A stretch of 64,000 nucleotides of DNA, from the NCBI GenBank assembly GCA_038501785.1, contig JBAMJR010000065.1:7554501-7618500 (forward strand), written 5' to 3'. The DNA is from Myoxocephalus aenaeus. Taxonomy: Eukaryota > Chordata > Actinopteri > Perciformes > Cottidae. Shown one piece after another: positions 36,847 to 48,827 of the stretch. Position 1 is the first letter of the stretch; each line of letters begins with the position of its first letter. The notes beneath the pieces are model-generated. The model had not been told where the DNA came from. It saw nothing but the letters and a program-made list of their open reading frames with translations, and did no database searches. Made by a program: the position numbers and the translations under genes.

Positions 36847-37179
36847 ACGCACACACACACGCACAGTAATAAAAAAAAAGAAATACTACAAGCTCGCTCC
36901 TCCCTCCGCCTGCGTGCTGTACAGTAGAGGGGAGCTCCACTTATTCAAACTATCTACCGCTCTCTGCAGGACCACCGCTGTAAAGGCCGGGCTGCTCGCT
37001 CACTGGAGCCCGGGCGGAGGGACGGGAACGCGGATCATCCTCCTGCCTTGAGCCGCTCTGCTCTCCTTATTTATTGGCTTCATCATCATCGCTGTGCTGA
37101 AGCGCCCTCCTTCCTCCTCTTCCTCCTCCTCTTCCTCCTCCTCCTTGAGGGAAGGTTAGATTAGTCCACCTTAATAGAG

Positions 37180-37700
37180 AGTAGGTAGGGTTTATATATT
37201 ATATTATAGTTATTTTTATTTTATCAAAAAGTAATCATGATTATTGATACACATAGTATATGATTATAATAATATGTAATATTATTATTTATTATTTCAT
37301 CAAAAATAATTATTTTTTGTTACAAAATAAATAATTCATGAATAATGACCAAATAAAAATGATTAGATGTTATAATCATATTATATGATTATATCAATTA
37401 ATTATATATTATGTTATTATTTTTTATTAAAAAAAGCATTGACCAACTAGAAAGTATTATATAGCATCATATTATATGGTTATAATAATATATAATATAT
37501 TTTTGTATTTTGTCAAAGAACATGTTTTTTCTTTAAATAAACTAATTTATGATTATTGACCAAATAAAAATGATTTTATAGAATAATCATATGTGATTAT
37601 AATAATTTCATATATCAATATTTTTCATTCAAATTAAATTATTCATATAATGACCAATTAATCAATTAATGGCCAACTGACAGTCAATTAAAGAGTAACT
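37180..37700. repeat. AT-rich degenerate tandem region
   Basis: Over 80% A+T by eye. Loosely repeated words recur: TAATGACCAAATAAAAATGA near 37343 and TATTGACCAAATAAAAATGA near 37554, and several TATATGRTTATAATAAT words. It looks like an old, diverged tandem repeat with a unit of roughly 200 bp. No gene. Confidence 0.6.
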
Positions 37701-38190
37701 GCATACTAAAACATGTTTTTTAGCTATAAAGTGAATTATATAACTGTAATTTATAAAAAACACATCAATGCTGGTGTTAATATTGACATTTCATACCAAA
37801 TTTACAATAGAAATTGGCATTTTATGGTTGAAAATGGCTCAAAAAGCCAGTTCTAAATCGACCGTTTGGGGACTAATCTATATGTCATGCAATAAAAGAC
37901 CGTTGACGCCCAGATCAGAGCGCTCTGATCGCCTCTCGCCCCACAGCGCCGATCGTTTTAAAATGTTTAGTTGTGTAGCGCTACAATCTCATCACAGCTC
38001 ATGTAGCGGCTGGCTAGTTAGCTTGCTAACGTTAGCTTGCTAATCTGAAAATGTAAAAAAAATGGCGTAAAATAGTTTATTCCCAAAATAATTGTTAATT
38101 CATGTTGTGACAGTGGACCACTTTTTTCTAATAGAACAGAATTTGCAAGAAAAGAAAAATATTCAGGACGCTTTTTTCTTTACGTTTCAA
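37701..38190. other. Unassigned, possibly old teleost repeat
   Basis: Begins with GAGTAACTGCATACTAAAAC and contains a TCAGAGCGCTCTGA palindrome (37916-37929) and GCTAACGTTAGC-type words. The style resembles an interspersed element, but it is not one I can name. Confidence 0.3.
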
Positions 38191-38524
38191 TACCGTTAAA
38201 CGTCGGGTTACAAGCCGCTCCTACGGCCGGTCAGTGTCCCCGCTGTAGCAAGCTAGTAGCAGCGCTAACTAGTGCTAGCTAGCTGCTGCTGCTGCTGCTA
38301 CCGGCCGCTGCTGCTGCTACTGCCCGCGTCCCCTCTGCCCAAGTCGGGTGTCGAGCCTGGTCCCGCTACCGGTTTTCGGGGAGCTAGCGGAAGTTAGCGG
38401 AGAGCTAGCGGAAGTTAGCGGGGAAGTAACGGAGCGCTAGCAGGAGCCCCAGCTGGCTACAGCGGGGAGCTAACGGGGACACTGACCGAAGGTAGTAGCG
38501 GCTCGTAACCCGACGTTTACGGTA
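38191..38524. mobile_element. Palindromic MITE, copy 1
   Basis: Begins TACCGTTAAACGTCGGGTTA and continues CAAGCCGCTCCTACGGCCGG. It ends with the near-complement TAACCCGACGTTTACGGTA. The inverted arms extend about 60 bp (both contain GGTCAGTGTCCCCG or its complement). The centre is rich in CTGCTG and AGCGGAAGTTAGCGG repeats. Terminal TA on both sides suggests TA-targeted insertion. It shares a GTCCCCTCTGCCCAAGTCGG interior with the copy at 52256. There is no coding capacity. Confidence 0.85.
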
Positions 38525-39734
38525 ATCAGGCTTTCTGTGCATCGTATACACTCATTTAATAATCTACGGATGGACCGACGTGAAGTGGAAACAGAAGATA
38601 ATGGACTCCAAATATGTGCAGTGTACGCTGTCAACGGCATCCTGAGAAGATCCTGACGTCAGTGTCACATCAGTTGTTTTTTAAATGAAGTCCAACTATT
38701 GAATAAAAGCGTGCAGGCTTATGAAACACTGTTCAATGCGAGGACCTCAGCCGTGTTTCAAAGGATTTCTCCATCCTTTCTTCAGCCTCGGAGGAAACTG
38801 TGTGCCGAGCCAATGTATGCTGACTGTAGCCTTCAAACAGGCAGATACGTCTGTCTCACTAATCAGGCGGACAAATACTCAGGAAACCACCAGCTGTGAA
38901 AGTGACACAATCTCCGAGCGCTGCACGGCCAGGAGTGAAAAGTGTGACATTTACATTTGATGCTTTTTAAATTGCACAGACTAGAGAGGAGCGGGGAGGG
39001 TGGAGAGCATGAGAATGAAGCTGCACATTGTGCAACACACACATGAAAGAATCCTGCTTTTTTTTTCTCTGTGTACGTCTGTGTGTGTGTGAGAGTGACG
39101 AAACAGGAAGTTGCTACTTGATTGCGTGCTGTTAAAGCCTCCTCCGTCTAGAACAAAGCAGATAAATAAGTTCCACTCAATCAAAAGGGAGGACGTGTTG
39201 AGAACTGTCACAAGCTAGCGACTCTGCATTTGATTGTGTTGGTTTCGGTCTTTTAAAGTGGCGTGGGTTGTGTGCGTTGCCGCGGCACACAGGGTTGTGT
39301 GCTTGTGTGCAAACGTCATCTGTTTCAGTTGTTGTGAAGGATAACCGATTACAAAGGGACGTCAATTACCAGACCCCCCACTGGTTGTCATAATGCAAGA
39401 ATACATTGCAGAGTTTCAGATCCAGAGCAGGCTGAAGGCACTACATCGCCTTTTTGGTGGCGTATCTTACATTTACATAGTTTTTGCACACGACACCTGC
39501 CGTTATATATACAGTATATAGTGTTTAGGGGCAAGAGCCGATTGGGACGGTTCGGTGCACGTTATTTTGTTCTCTTAAGACAAAACATCGGAGCGATTTA
39601 AGATGATTGACTCTTCTGCGAACTGTGAATTTCTAGCCGACTTTTCCATCCCAGAAGCCACACCATGGTGGCGAAAAATCCAAACCTATCGTTTAAAGTT
39701 AGGTAACTAGAAAGTGGTTAGGACGACTGGGGGT
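38525..39734. other. Unassigned single-copy stretch
   Basis: No exon, RNA gene or repeat is recognised in this 1.2-kb interval. Confidence 0.45.
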
Positions 39735-40147
39735 GTCTCTGTCACCCCCAGCTATTTTAATTTTTAATTTTTAATTTTAACTCTTAATTTTAATTTTAAT
39801 TTTAATTTTAATTTTCTCTTCTTTATTTTTATTTCTCTTTACCATTCACTCCTCTGCACACCGCATACTTAAACACTCGTCACTTTAACATACACTTTAA
39901 CTTAAATACACATGTCACTTTAACGTACATTCACATTAACGTATCTGTTGACTGAGCACTTGCTTATCTTACACATATTTTAATACCAATTGCACTGTTG
40001 TTTTCGTTGATTGTTGATTGTTGTTTGTCTCGTCTTACGTCCCATGTCCATGTCCAATGTATGCACCTTCCGCCTCAAAAAATTCCTCGTTTGTGTGCAA
40101 ACATTCCTGGCAAATAAACGGTTTCTGATTCTGATTCTGATTCTGAT
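39735..40147 (+). mobile_element. LINE 3'-end fragment with (TTCTGA)n tail
   Basis: The last part reads CATTCCTGGCAAATAAACGG followed by TTCTGATTCTGATTCTGATTC, a tail typical of teleost L2/CR1-like LINE 3' ends. The upstream part, with (TTTTAA)n and ACTTTAACATACACTTTAAC runs, fits a 3' untranslated region. No reverse-transcriptase frame is present, so it is a 5'-truncated dead copy. The clade name is recalled and not searched. Confidence 0.65.
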
Positions 40148-43100
40148 AATCTACATGATTACATTTCTTTTTTTTCAAACAAGCCAACACTGGTGCAGCA
40201 AAAAAATAAATTGCCACGCGTTGGCAATTGGACGCAAGAATCGTCCAAATGAGCGAGATTGGGCAGCAGAGTAGATGTCTAAGTTGATGAGCGCACGGAT
40301 GGGCAGATGGATAATAGCCTTCTTTATAAATGTATTCTCACTACAGGCTGTGGAAAAATATGCACGCGGCATCTGGGATCTCTGGAGCCGTGATTTACCG
40401 TGCAATTACCGCACCGCTCTCCGCCATTATTGAAGCCACGAAATTCAAATTTGGTCAAGGGGGACTACAGATACTATATATCTGTCCCCAGTGTCCTGAT
40501 TTCTTGATTTGGTATTCATCATTTTATGATACAATACAAGAGGAGAAAAATAAAATAAAAATGAGTATCCTGCAATCCGGCGAAACAGACTTTTCTCCCG
40601 TGCTTTTAATTTGTCGTGTCATTGCGGTTGTGCGTATAATTTGCATGCAATTGTTTAATTGTTTGTTGTGTGCCATCGTGTATATGCGGCTGCTACCGCT
40701 AATGGCGTCTGCCTCCCTCTGAAGCGGCGCATTACCCTTGGAATGAAACGTGTTATATAAATAAACTTCTGCTCTAATGGGAGGGGTTGTAAATCATTGT
40801 CAGGCTGTAAAAAGCATTCACAAACACACTGAAATCAGGCCAACAGCACCGAACGCACACAAGCACAACACATGGAACGCTTTAAAACCTTCAATACCCC
40901 GCGGCCATTTGCATTTAACGTAACTTTTAGTTCGTAAAAATGTCCCCAAAAAAAAGCACACGCGAGAGAAAGCGCGGACCGAACGCCCCTTTCGTCATCG
41001 TCGTTCGGCGGTTGCACTCGACACCGCACTGTGTGTGTTGGAAGACATTCGGGATTCACACATGGGATCAAAACACAATCACAACACGAGCTGTGTGTGA
41101 TGAACCGGATTTTAACCGCTTTACTTCCAGCAGCTCCGATCGCACAGCGCTGCCCTTTTTGTTTTGTTCGCTCTCTCGGCCTCTCGTACATTCCTCCACA
41201 GCGGTGTGCATCATTAGTTTAGATTACACTTAGAGCATAAACGCCGTATTAGTTCATGAGCATTCTCCGATGCACACAGTTAAAGCTCGTGAGTCACACT
41301 GATGGACCGCAGATTATTCATCGTCCTGTGAGGAAAGAGAGAGAGAGAGAGTGATTACTGCTTTGTCATCACATCGTCTCACATCGTGAGAATTGAACAG
41401 GATGCAAAACAGTCTGCTTGAGTGCAATTCACTCTATCTAAGGATGCCGATACATGCTTTATCCATTAAAGAGTCAAAGCGTTTGGCTGCTAGCGTTCAT
41501 TCATTGAGACTTTCAGATTGAATGACAATATGCGTTCTTGGCCGTGCAACACAGAATCCTTGTGCCTGGTTTTAGAGGGTTAAAATGACCTTCAACGTGG
41601 ACCACAACCACGTGGACTTTGTCGCTCTTTGATAACTTCACTGACTCCCTCCTTTGTCATGATTACAATGATGAGCGATGTTGCCGTTCTCCTCCGGAGG
41701 AATTCTCCGTTCTTTGTCTTTCTTTAGCCAAAAACTGAATATGTTTTTTCTTCTTTTTTGTAGCCCATCTGCTAATAGTTCTGTTCTCCAAATGGGAAAC
41801 GATTATGTAAATATGGATGTCATACATGCCGCTGAATAGATGTAATCTATTTCCTCGCTTAGGAGAATCTGGATTTCCGAGCACAGTTAGTATAGTTTGT
41901 AGTTGGCACGCCCGGGGAAGGCATCTTCCCAAAAACACGAGCGATAATAAATCATCCAGAGTGTGCTGGCGGAGCCACGTGTGTTCATTCATTATCATTT
42001 TTATGACAACTTCCAAATCGGAAATGTAATGGAAAGACTTCTGAAAACCAATACCTGAAAGGAAGATGAAATCAAATCCCTCGAAGTGAGACTCACTTCA
42101 GACATTCAGAGGGTCATTGGGGACTCTGGTCAATAACCCTAAAACACTAACGTTACGAATAGTAACACCATGACTAACGTCTGGTATAATGTACCTGATA
42201 AAAAATACTTCTCATCAAAATATATAAAAATACAACAATACCATTTTATTTTACCCTATAGAACTATCAGGGGGACCCCGGAAAAATGCTCAAAATTGCG
42301 TTACAAATGTGAGAATCGTCAATAAAACATGATTAAAAACATAAATAATGGAACGATGAACTTGTTCTTCGGTCCACCCGTTCCTGGAACATGTGAGTTT
42401 TGTCCGGTGAAGAAACAGTCTCCCTTCAATGGTAATAACCCCCCGGATTTTTTTTACCCTCTATCACTAACGTCGGGTAAAAATCACCCGTTAAAATCAC
42501 ACGCAATTTAGACAAAAGCAACACAATGAAAAATACGTAACCATAATTGCATTCTCGACCATTCCTCTGAGCGCATGCTACTTTCTTGGTATAACAACAA
42601 AAGGGATCTGTGACCTTTTACCAGCCGATCCTCCCAAATGAAAAACTACAAATACGTCGTCTAAGCCCCTTTTTGAATATGGACGTATCGAGCAGCATTA
42701 AACTAAACCTCTAAAGGAGCTTTGTGTGTACTGTTCGACATGTAACATTTCCCCATTAGCCCATACGTCTTTCAGCGTGATACCCCCTTTGTCCAAATGC
42801 AAACAACTGAGAGTTAATCTAACAAATGGCCGTCAAAGCCTGATGCTGGAGAGGTTCTGCTCTGAATAATGGATCACTCTGTCTGCAGCTTGTCCTCTGC
42901 CTCAATGGCACCGGCACCCAATCTCGCCCACGATTATGTTCTCTGTTGATTGAAGTTAACGTGTTGTTTCCGTGGCTTACGCGGACGCCACCGTGTTAAA
43001 GGTTACGAGGCGACTCACCGTTAATCGACTGCAATACTGACTGGGACTTTTTGTTGACGTTTCTAATTTCCCAGTTGTCAAGGCAGTAATCTTGTTCTGG

Positions 43101-43269
43101 TGAAGCGTTAATTTCGCGAATTCTAATTGAGGTCAATGCACCGCAGCTTTAGAAAAAAACCCTGCAGCAAATAGACGAAACACACGACAATTAAGAAAAA
43201 CATCTGAACCAATTTGACAACACACTTTGGGACACGCCTGTAGTTGTTTGTCACCGTTGGAGTATTACA
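40148..43269. other. Single-copy DNA; no gene seen
   Basis: No exon, RNA gene or named repeat is recognised. A 130-codon open frame at 40330-40722 has no domain. Confidence 0.45.
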
Positions 43270-43279
43270 CAGACGTCAC

Positions 43280-43640
43280 ACATTTGGTTTGTCGACTGCT
43301 GTTTTGAAGCCTTTCAGTTTGGCGATTTTGCCGCCGCCATCTTGGATTACGGCCCTCGCCATGTTTTTTTTGTAGGCAATGAATAGAAGTGACCATATTT
43401 GGAACGACGTAGAGACGGCTGTATAAGTCTCGGAAAGTGGCAGCGACCTGTCAATCACAGTAAGCCCCGCCTTAAAGCATACAATCTGTGTACAGATTGT
43501 AAAGCCCTCCGAGGCAAACTTGTATTTGTGATGTTGGGCTATATAAAATAAACTGAATTGAATTGAACTCCGCTTTATGGTCTGTTTTATTTAAAAATGA
43601 CGATACTTTCCTGCATATTTTCTTGACAGCGGGCCAGCTT
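43280..43640. mobile_element. Unclassified teleost interspersed repeat, interrupted
   Basis: The left part includes TTGTCGACTGCTGTTTTGAA, GCCGCCGCCATCTTGGA, GAAGTGACCATATTTGGAAC and GACCTGTCAATCACAGTAAG. The right part resumes CTCCGCTTTATGGTCTGTTT. I recognise this as a common fish repeat whose family name I cannot give. A related copy begins near 44545. The element is interrupted at 43482-43567 by a LINE tail. Confidence 0.55.
43482..43567 (+). mobile_element. L2-like LINE 3' tail, nested insertion
   Basis: Contains ATTGTAAAGCCCTCCGAGGC, GTTGGGCTATATAAAATAAA and ends CTGAATTGAATTGAA. This GGGCTATA-AAATAAA-(ATTGA)n ending is typical of fish L2-like LINEs. It is about 86 bp and lies inside the preceding repeat, so it inserted later. 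Confidence 0.65.
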
Positions 43641-44544
43641 TAAATATCGCAGGAAGCCGTTTGACAAAGAACTGCATCTCCAGCCAGGTAACAAACTTTG
43701 TGGAAATTTTGTTTGTCAATTTGAGAATGAGACGCACAGCGGTGGGGCTTTATGAAACAGGTAAGTATGCACATTGAATATCAGCACAGTTTGCGTCTTT
43801 TTAAGATCCTTTATTTTTATGTAAAGTGCCATTTATGTCCACAGCAGTAAGCAAAGAGACCTGCTGTTTTGTTCCTGTTCTGAACAAACTATAAGTATTT
43901 ACAGTTTATGTAACTGAAACAGCATTTTATTGTTCAGGTGGCTTGACTGCTGTACACAATATTCAAACCTACATGATCTTATGTCTATTTCTGTGATTTC
44001 ATATCAAGCTGGTAAATTGCCCTGCAGGGCTGGTCATTTGAAAATCACCACTCATTGTGAATTCTTCCATCTCCGACATGTGGCTGATTTCATGTATTGT
44101 CTTCGACATCTCTTCTTACATCCTTGAACGAGTAGCTGTGTTGTTGTTTTTACCATTCCCTTTGGCATTTGTTTCATCTCGCGGATACAATCGGTTATTG
44201 TTTCGGTGCCCCTTCCTTTATCATCGTTGCATTTGATGGTTTGAGGGGGGAGAAAAACAAAGTTGGAACGTTCTTTCTGATACTGAGAGCTTCCAGGGAA
44301 AAGAACAAGAGTTTGCCAAGACCAGGAGTGTAAAGAAGTCCAAATGATTTAACCCCGACCGACTCTCCAGACTCGCCTGCAGGCTGCGTTGCCTCACACT
44401 GTGCGATATTCCACTGTCTGAATATTTACTTCGCATACTGCAAAAAGCCCCCACAGATTTAAGTGAAAACATTTGAGATATTATCTTTTTTTTTGCTTGC
44501 AACAAGCACTTTCGGCTATGAAGAATCATTCATAAATAACATCC
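43641..44544. other. Unassigned single-copy stretch
   Basis: Nothing recognisable as a gene or repeat. Confidence 0.45.
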
Positions 44545-44780
44545 CATTGGTTTGTGGACTGCCATTTTCACTTTTGCCGTTGGCCATTTTGGACTTCTGG
44601 AACAAGCAGTGACACAGTTTGGTAGAGGTACAACCAAATACTGAAGAAGACGTCTTCAGGCGACCAAAGTTAACCACGGCCATTTAGAAAGAACGAAAGT
44701 TCAAGGCACGTCCGCATTGGCGTCACTTTTTGCTAACCATTGAGCGGCGATGCCAACTGATCAATGGTGAATCAGCTGAA
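44545..44780. mobile_element. Second copy of the unclassified teleost repeat
   Basis: TTGGTTTGTGGACTGCCATT parallels TTTGGTTTGTCGACTGCTGT near 43284, followed by TTGCCGTTGGCCATTTTGGA. It continues with AAGGCACGTCCGCATTGGCG, a word I associate with the same fish repeat family. Diverged and non-coding. Confidence 0.45.
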
Positions 44781-44819
44781 ATATATATAACTAGCCGTAA
44801 ATATTGGACTGCCCTGAGA

Positions 44820-45150
44820 TGTTGGTCAGACGTTCTTGTTCCCCAGATGATGTCCCCCAGTAGCTCTACTTTTCACTTGACTCTTCCTCTCCTCTAGCGC
44901 CACCATGAGGTTGACATGTGTAGTTCTGAGTTAAATGTCAACAATCATCGGTGGTCTTGCCGTGACATTTGGTTCAGATATTCAAGGTCCCCAGAGGACC
45001 AATCCGAAGGACTTTCCCCTCACTTTTCATAGAGTGCAACCAGCAGGTCAAACTCTCCAAGGACACAGGGACATTTCAGATGCAATGGCACATAATTTAG
45101 TACCAATATTCGTGGTTCATTTGGGGATCAACCCCTCACAGCTGCCTTAT
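44820..45150. mobile_element. Abundant teleost interspersed repeat fragment
   Basis: Diagnostic words are GTTCCCCAGATGATG, CCTCTAGCGCCACCATGAGG, TTGACATGTGTAGTTCTGAG and GACATTTGGTTCAGATATTC, then CCCCAGAGGACCAAT and CCAGCAGGTCAAACT. It matches my recollection of a very common percomorph repeat with internal roughly 80-100-bp subrepeats. The 72-codon open frame at 44935-45153 lies inside it and is not a gene. Confidence 0.6.
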
Positions 45151-45242
45151 TGAGTTCAAACATCTATTATAATAAATATCATACCTGATTATCATAAAAA
45201 GCAACGTATTCCTTGTCCTCGTGAAACTATTGTTCGTAAAAG

Positions 45243-45460
45243 TACCGTAAAAGTCGGGTTACAAGCCGCTACTACCTTCGGTCAGTGTCCCCGTTAGCTC
45301 CCCGCTGTAGCTAGCGCTCCGCTAGCTCCCCGACAGCGGGGAGCTAGTAACAGAGCTAGCTTGCGCTGCTTCTAGCTTGCGCTGCTGATAGCTTGCGGTG
45401 CTGCTAGCTTGGTACAGCGGGGACACACACCGGATGTAGAAGCGGCTTGTAACCTAATTA
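45243..45460. mobile_element. Palindromic MITE, copy 2 (right end damaged)
   Basis: Begins TACCGTAAAAGTCGGGTTAC and continues AAGCCGCTACTACCTTCGGT. Near 45410 the complement arm starts (GGTACAGCGGGGACAC), but it loses similarity after GCGGCTTGTAACCTAA, so the last about 15 bp of the terminus are missing or mutated. The interior has repeated TAGCTTGCGCTGCT units. Confidence 0.8.
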
Positions 45461-46215
45461 TATTCCCCCTGTTAACATGGCAACAGAGCTCAGGTGATGA
45501 GGTTGACCTCAACGATCCCTGATGAACCCTCTAATCCAGCTTGAGGAGAAAGTGAGGTCAGTGATAAACTAGAAGCCATTCTTGACGCTGCTGGTCTGTT
45601 TTTTAAAGTATTTGGTTTCACGCCTGTTTGATTTTATGTTCACCAACAGATTCATTGTCGTACCTGTGGGTGTCATTCTTTCGACTGGAGCCCCCGCCAA
45701 TCCAGCCTTTCATCACAACATGATTTATGTACGGATTTAGACAAAAACAGATTATCATTGAAACACATCCACTAACTCATTTTCCAGCCGTCCAAACTCG
45801 CCTCGGCCCTTTGTGCCACGCTCCCGAGGAAGCTGACTCATGTTCATCATCGCAGTGGGACATTTGCATTTGGGGGCCTATTTTTCATCCGATCTATTTC
45901 TCCCTCCTCAAGAGAGAGGCACTTTGATGTCCCTCAAATCTCATTATGACTGGGGCTCAGCACCGGCAAAGACTGATTTCCTCTTGGTTTTTTTTTTTTC
46001 TCGGGGGAAAGAACTGAGGGGGAGCGAAATCCCCGTGGAGCAAAACCCAAATGGATGTGGCCGGTCGCGAGGGGACCTCTTTGAAACGCACAGCGCCACG
46101 AGCCCGGCTCCATCACCTTGTTTAGTGTTCATTAGCGAGACCCAGTGTGACAGGGAGACGGAGACGTTAGCTCAAGTCAGTTACGTGACACGTGCTAACG
46201 CACACACACACATAT
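45461..46215. other. Unassigned single-copy stretch
   Basis: No gene or named repeat is seen. The 125-codon frame at 45840-46217 has no domain. Confidence 0.45.
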
Positions 46216-46565
46216 AGGCAAGGCAAGGCAAATTTATTTCAACAACAAGGTGATTCAAAGTCACATAAAACCATTAAAAGCATCAAAAACATAATGCAAA
46301 AGAAAAGAAGATTTAAAAACGATTAAGAACTTTCATTAAAACATTAAAAACGGGTAAGAAGCAAAAAATAGAGTAAGCCTGCAGTGCAGTTAAATAAATA
46401 AAATGCAGAAATGTAATAATATCCTTGAATCTGGTTCAATTAAAGGCAACTGAGGGTCTCAGCAGACCTGCAGCTTGGAGCAGAAAAGCTGAACACTGCT
46501 TCATGCTTAGTTCTGACTCTTGGAACAGAAAGTAGACCAGTTGCAGACGACCTAATATACATACG
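46216..46565 (-). mobile_element. LINE-like repeat fragment, antisense
   Basis: Starts GGCAAGGCAAGGCAAATTTA, the complement of the TAAA-TTTGCCTTGCC ending common to several teleost retroelements, then CAACAACAAGGTGATTCAAA. It continues with TCTCAGCAGACCTGCAGCTT and GAACAGAAAGTAGACCAG, words I recall from an abundant fish repeat. It lacks the usual TGTATAGCACA block after ATTTATTT, a small internal deletion. Non-coding. Confidence 0.55.
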
Positions 46566-48756
46566 GAGAAGCATAATGCCCCATACTGCCACTCTGTTTA
46601 TGTCATCGTGTCATTTTAAAGCCGCAATTATCTATAGTTTTACATCGACAATGGATCAAATTGAAAAAGGTTGGGGTTAGAGTCAAAACCCCGGAAAATT
46701 ATCACCAACGTATTTTTCTCTGGAGTTGGTGAAAACCAAAACCAAAAAGGTACTATCGTTGCTCCATATATGCTGGAAATGAAAGCTCGCCATAACCGGT
46801 TTATAAAAGGTTATATAAGTGTTTAAGACACTTTGTCCTCTCAAGGTTTCCTCCCACGGTCACAATTCTCCACAATTCTATGTTGTTGGATTCTTCTACA
46901 AGCTTCTACATGCTTCTACAGTTTGATTATGGTATGTATGGTCGTCTTTGACCTCTGCATTAACCCAGCCAAGGCATTTAGGAACAACCCAATTCCCAGG
47001 GTGCAACTTGGGGTCTTGGGGCCATCGAACCACCGACCATGTGACTAAAGCAACGAGTCGCTCTTGTGGATATTCACTTCCTGTGTTTCTGGAATCAGCG
47101 TTGGTTGATTAGGATTGAAGAACCATAATGGATGCAATTATTTGTTATTATGGATGAATCAACTGAAGCTGAATAAATGAAAGTATTTTGGCACTAAAAC
47201 CAGAGACCTTCTCACAATCAGGCATACTGAGCCTTTGTGTTTTGGAAAATCATCCTGAAGAACTCCTGAAAAAGGTATTGGTTTATTTGGGCGGGTATAT
47301 TGGAAGACAGGGGAGTTAATAAGGATCCAAATTGGCTGAGAAACAAATAAAAACAATCCAATAAAAACTCTTTTCTCCAGGGCCGCTGTAGAACATGTAC
47401 CTTAGGAAATGTTGCTCTTAGCTTCGTGGATTTCGAGAAGAGACACTTAGCATGGGAACTTTAAGGGGCATTTAGGAGGACTCGGAGGTTAGACAAGCCA
47501 CTTTGTGACTGAGCGTGGCCCCTGAGGCCGGAGGTGTGAACCCAGAGACAAGTCATTATTGTCTGAGGTCGACACCGGCTGCAGATTGGAACCCATCAAT
47601 AATTAACCGGCATATTTCTTCCACTTAAATGCGCTCGTAAATTGGCTCGGCGGTTACAAACTCAAATTATATATATACAAGTATACATACCAAGTATTAT
47701 CACATATCATTACATTCAATTTTTCATTCATCAGCCCCATTATTCACCGGCAATCAGCCGGCGTCTGACAGCAGCAGTAATTACACAGCGTGTGTCAAAT
47801 GGAGGAATGATTGCAGAGATAAACTCTCTACTCGCTGGAGGGATCCGACTTTGGCAAGAGCGTCCGTGTTGTGTTCAGATGTTTGCATCGGTACAGCGTG
47901 TTTGTATCCACCCTACAGCTGCCAAAAAGAAGAAGGAAAACCGACGGTCGGGAACACGGAGCGGGCGAGAGCGCCGGCGTCCTTTCAACAAGCAACACGT
48001 GGACGAGTAAACACGCGGAGGAGAGCGAGAGTGCTGCCCCGAAGGCCTCGAGAGGAAATGTTTATTCAGCGGTGCCGCGTTTTAACCGGTGAGAACGCAC
48101 TCCCTCCATCGACGTGGGCGCTTCTCCGCGACGCTAACTTGTGCTTCCTGCAGCCGTGACCCCATAAATCTCGCCATCGTGGATCTTCCAGTGAAAAAAA
48201 AAAAAAAAAAATGTGGATTTTTCACTCCCTTTTAGCCGGTCTCAGTTTAATCCTGATCCTTTATGTGACCTACATCAGTGAACCGTCAGAGAGAAGATGG
48301 TCTGTAGAGTTCTTCTTTACGCTCGTCATCGGAGCCACCGATGACCCGATGACCCGATGACGTCATGCGGTCCACCGTGGACTAGAACCCAGACCCAGCA
48401 GAGTCCACCGTGAATGATAGCATTCGCTGACACACACACACACAGGCGCTGGCGGTGCTGTCCGTGTTTTTTTCAAAACCATAAATATACAGAACAAGCT
48501 AATAGATTGTGTATTTATACGGAGAGAGACACGACGCCGACCCTGCTGTCACCTTTCGCGTCAACACGCACGGAGCAGATGAATGCTTTTTTGGCGGCTT
48601 CATACGGACGTTTTAAGAAATCGAGTGAGGGAGGAGAGGAGAGACGTCAGTGTAATGAAAAGCAAGGCTGCCAAATAATGGGCCTCGGCTCTTACACCCT
48701 CTGTGACTCTATGTGTGCTCTCTTTCTTTCTCCATTTCACACAAACACTAAGCCTT

Positions 48757-48827
<71 letters not shown>

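Larger units (their letters stand above)
35800..37080. promoter_or_regulatory. CpG-rich stretch, candidate promoter or first exon
   Basis: CG dinucleotides are dense at 35830-36330 and again at 36890-37040, with GCGGCGGCGGCG near 36223 and several CGCGC words. On the minus strand CGACGGTAAGTGTCG (36236-36250) is a good 5' splice donor, which would fit a minus-strand first exon lying at higher coordinates. No conserved protein start, TATA box or matching acceptor was identified, so this is only a candidate CpG island. Long GT and CA tracts interrupt it. Confidence 0.3.

Noticed and set aside
36044..36940. 298-codon minus-strand frame through the CpG-rich region
   Set aside because: Composed mostly of His-Thr runs from CA tracts. 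No domain and no conserved start.
48358..48365. Perfect CRE (TGACGTCA) as a promoter element
   Set aside because: It follows a short (GATGACCC)n tandem run and lacks any other promoter feature. An 8-bp palindrome is expected by chance in 64 kb.
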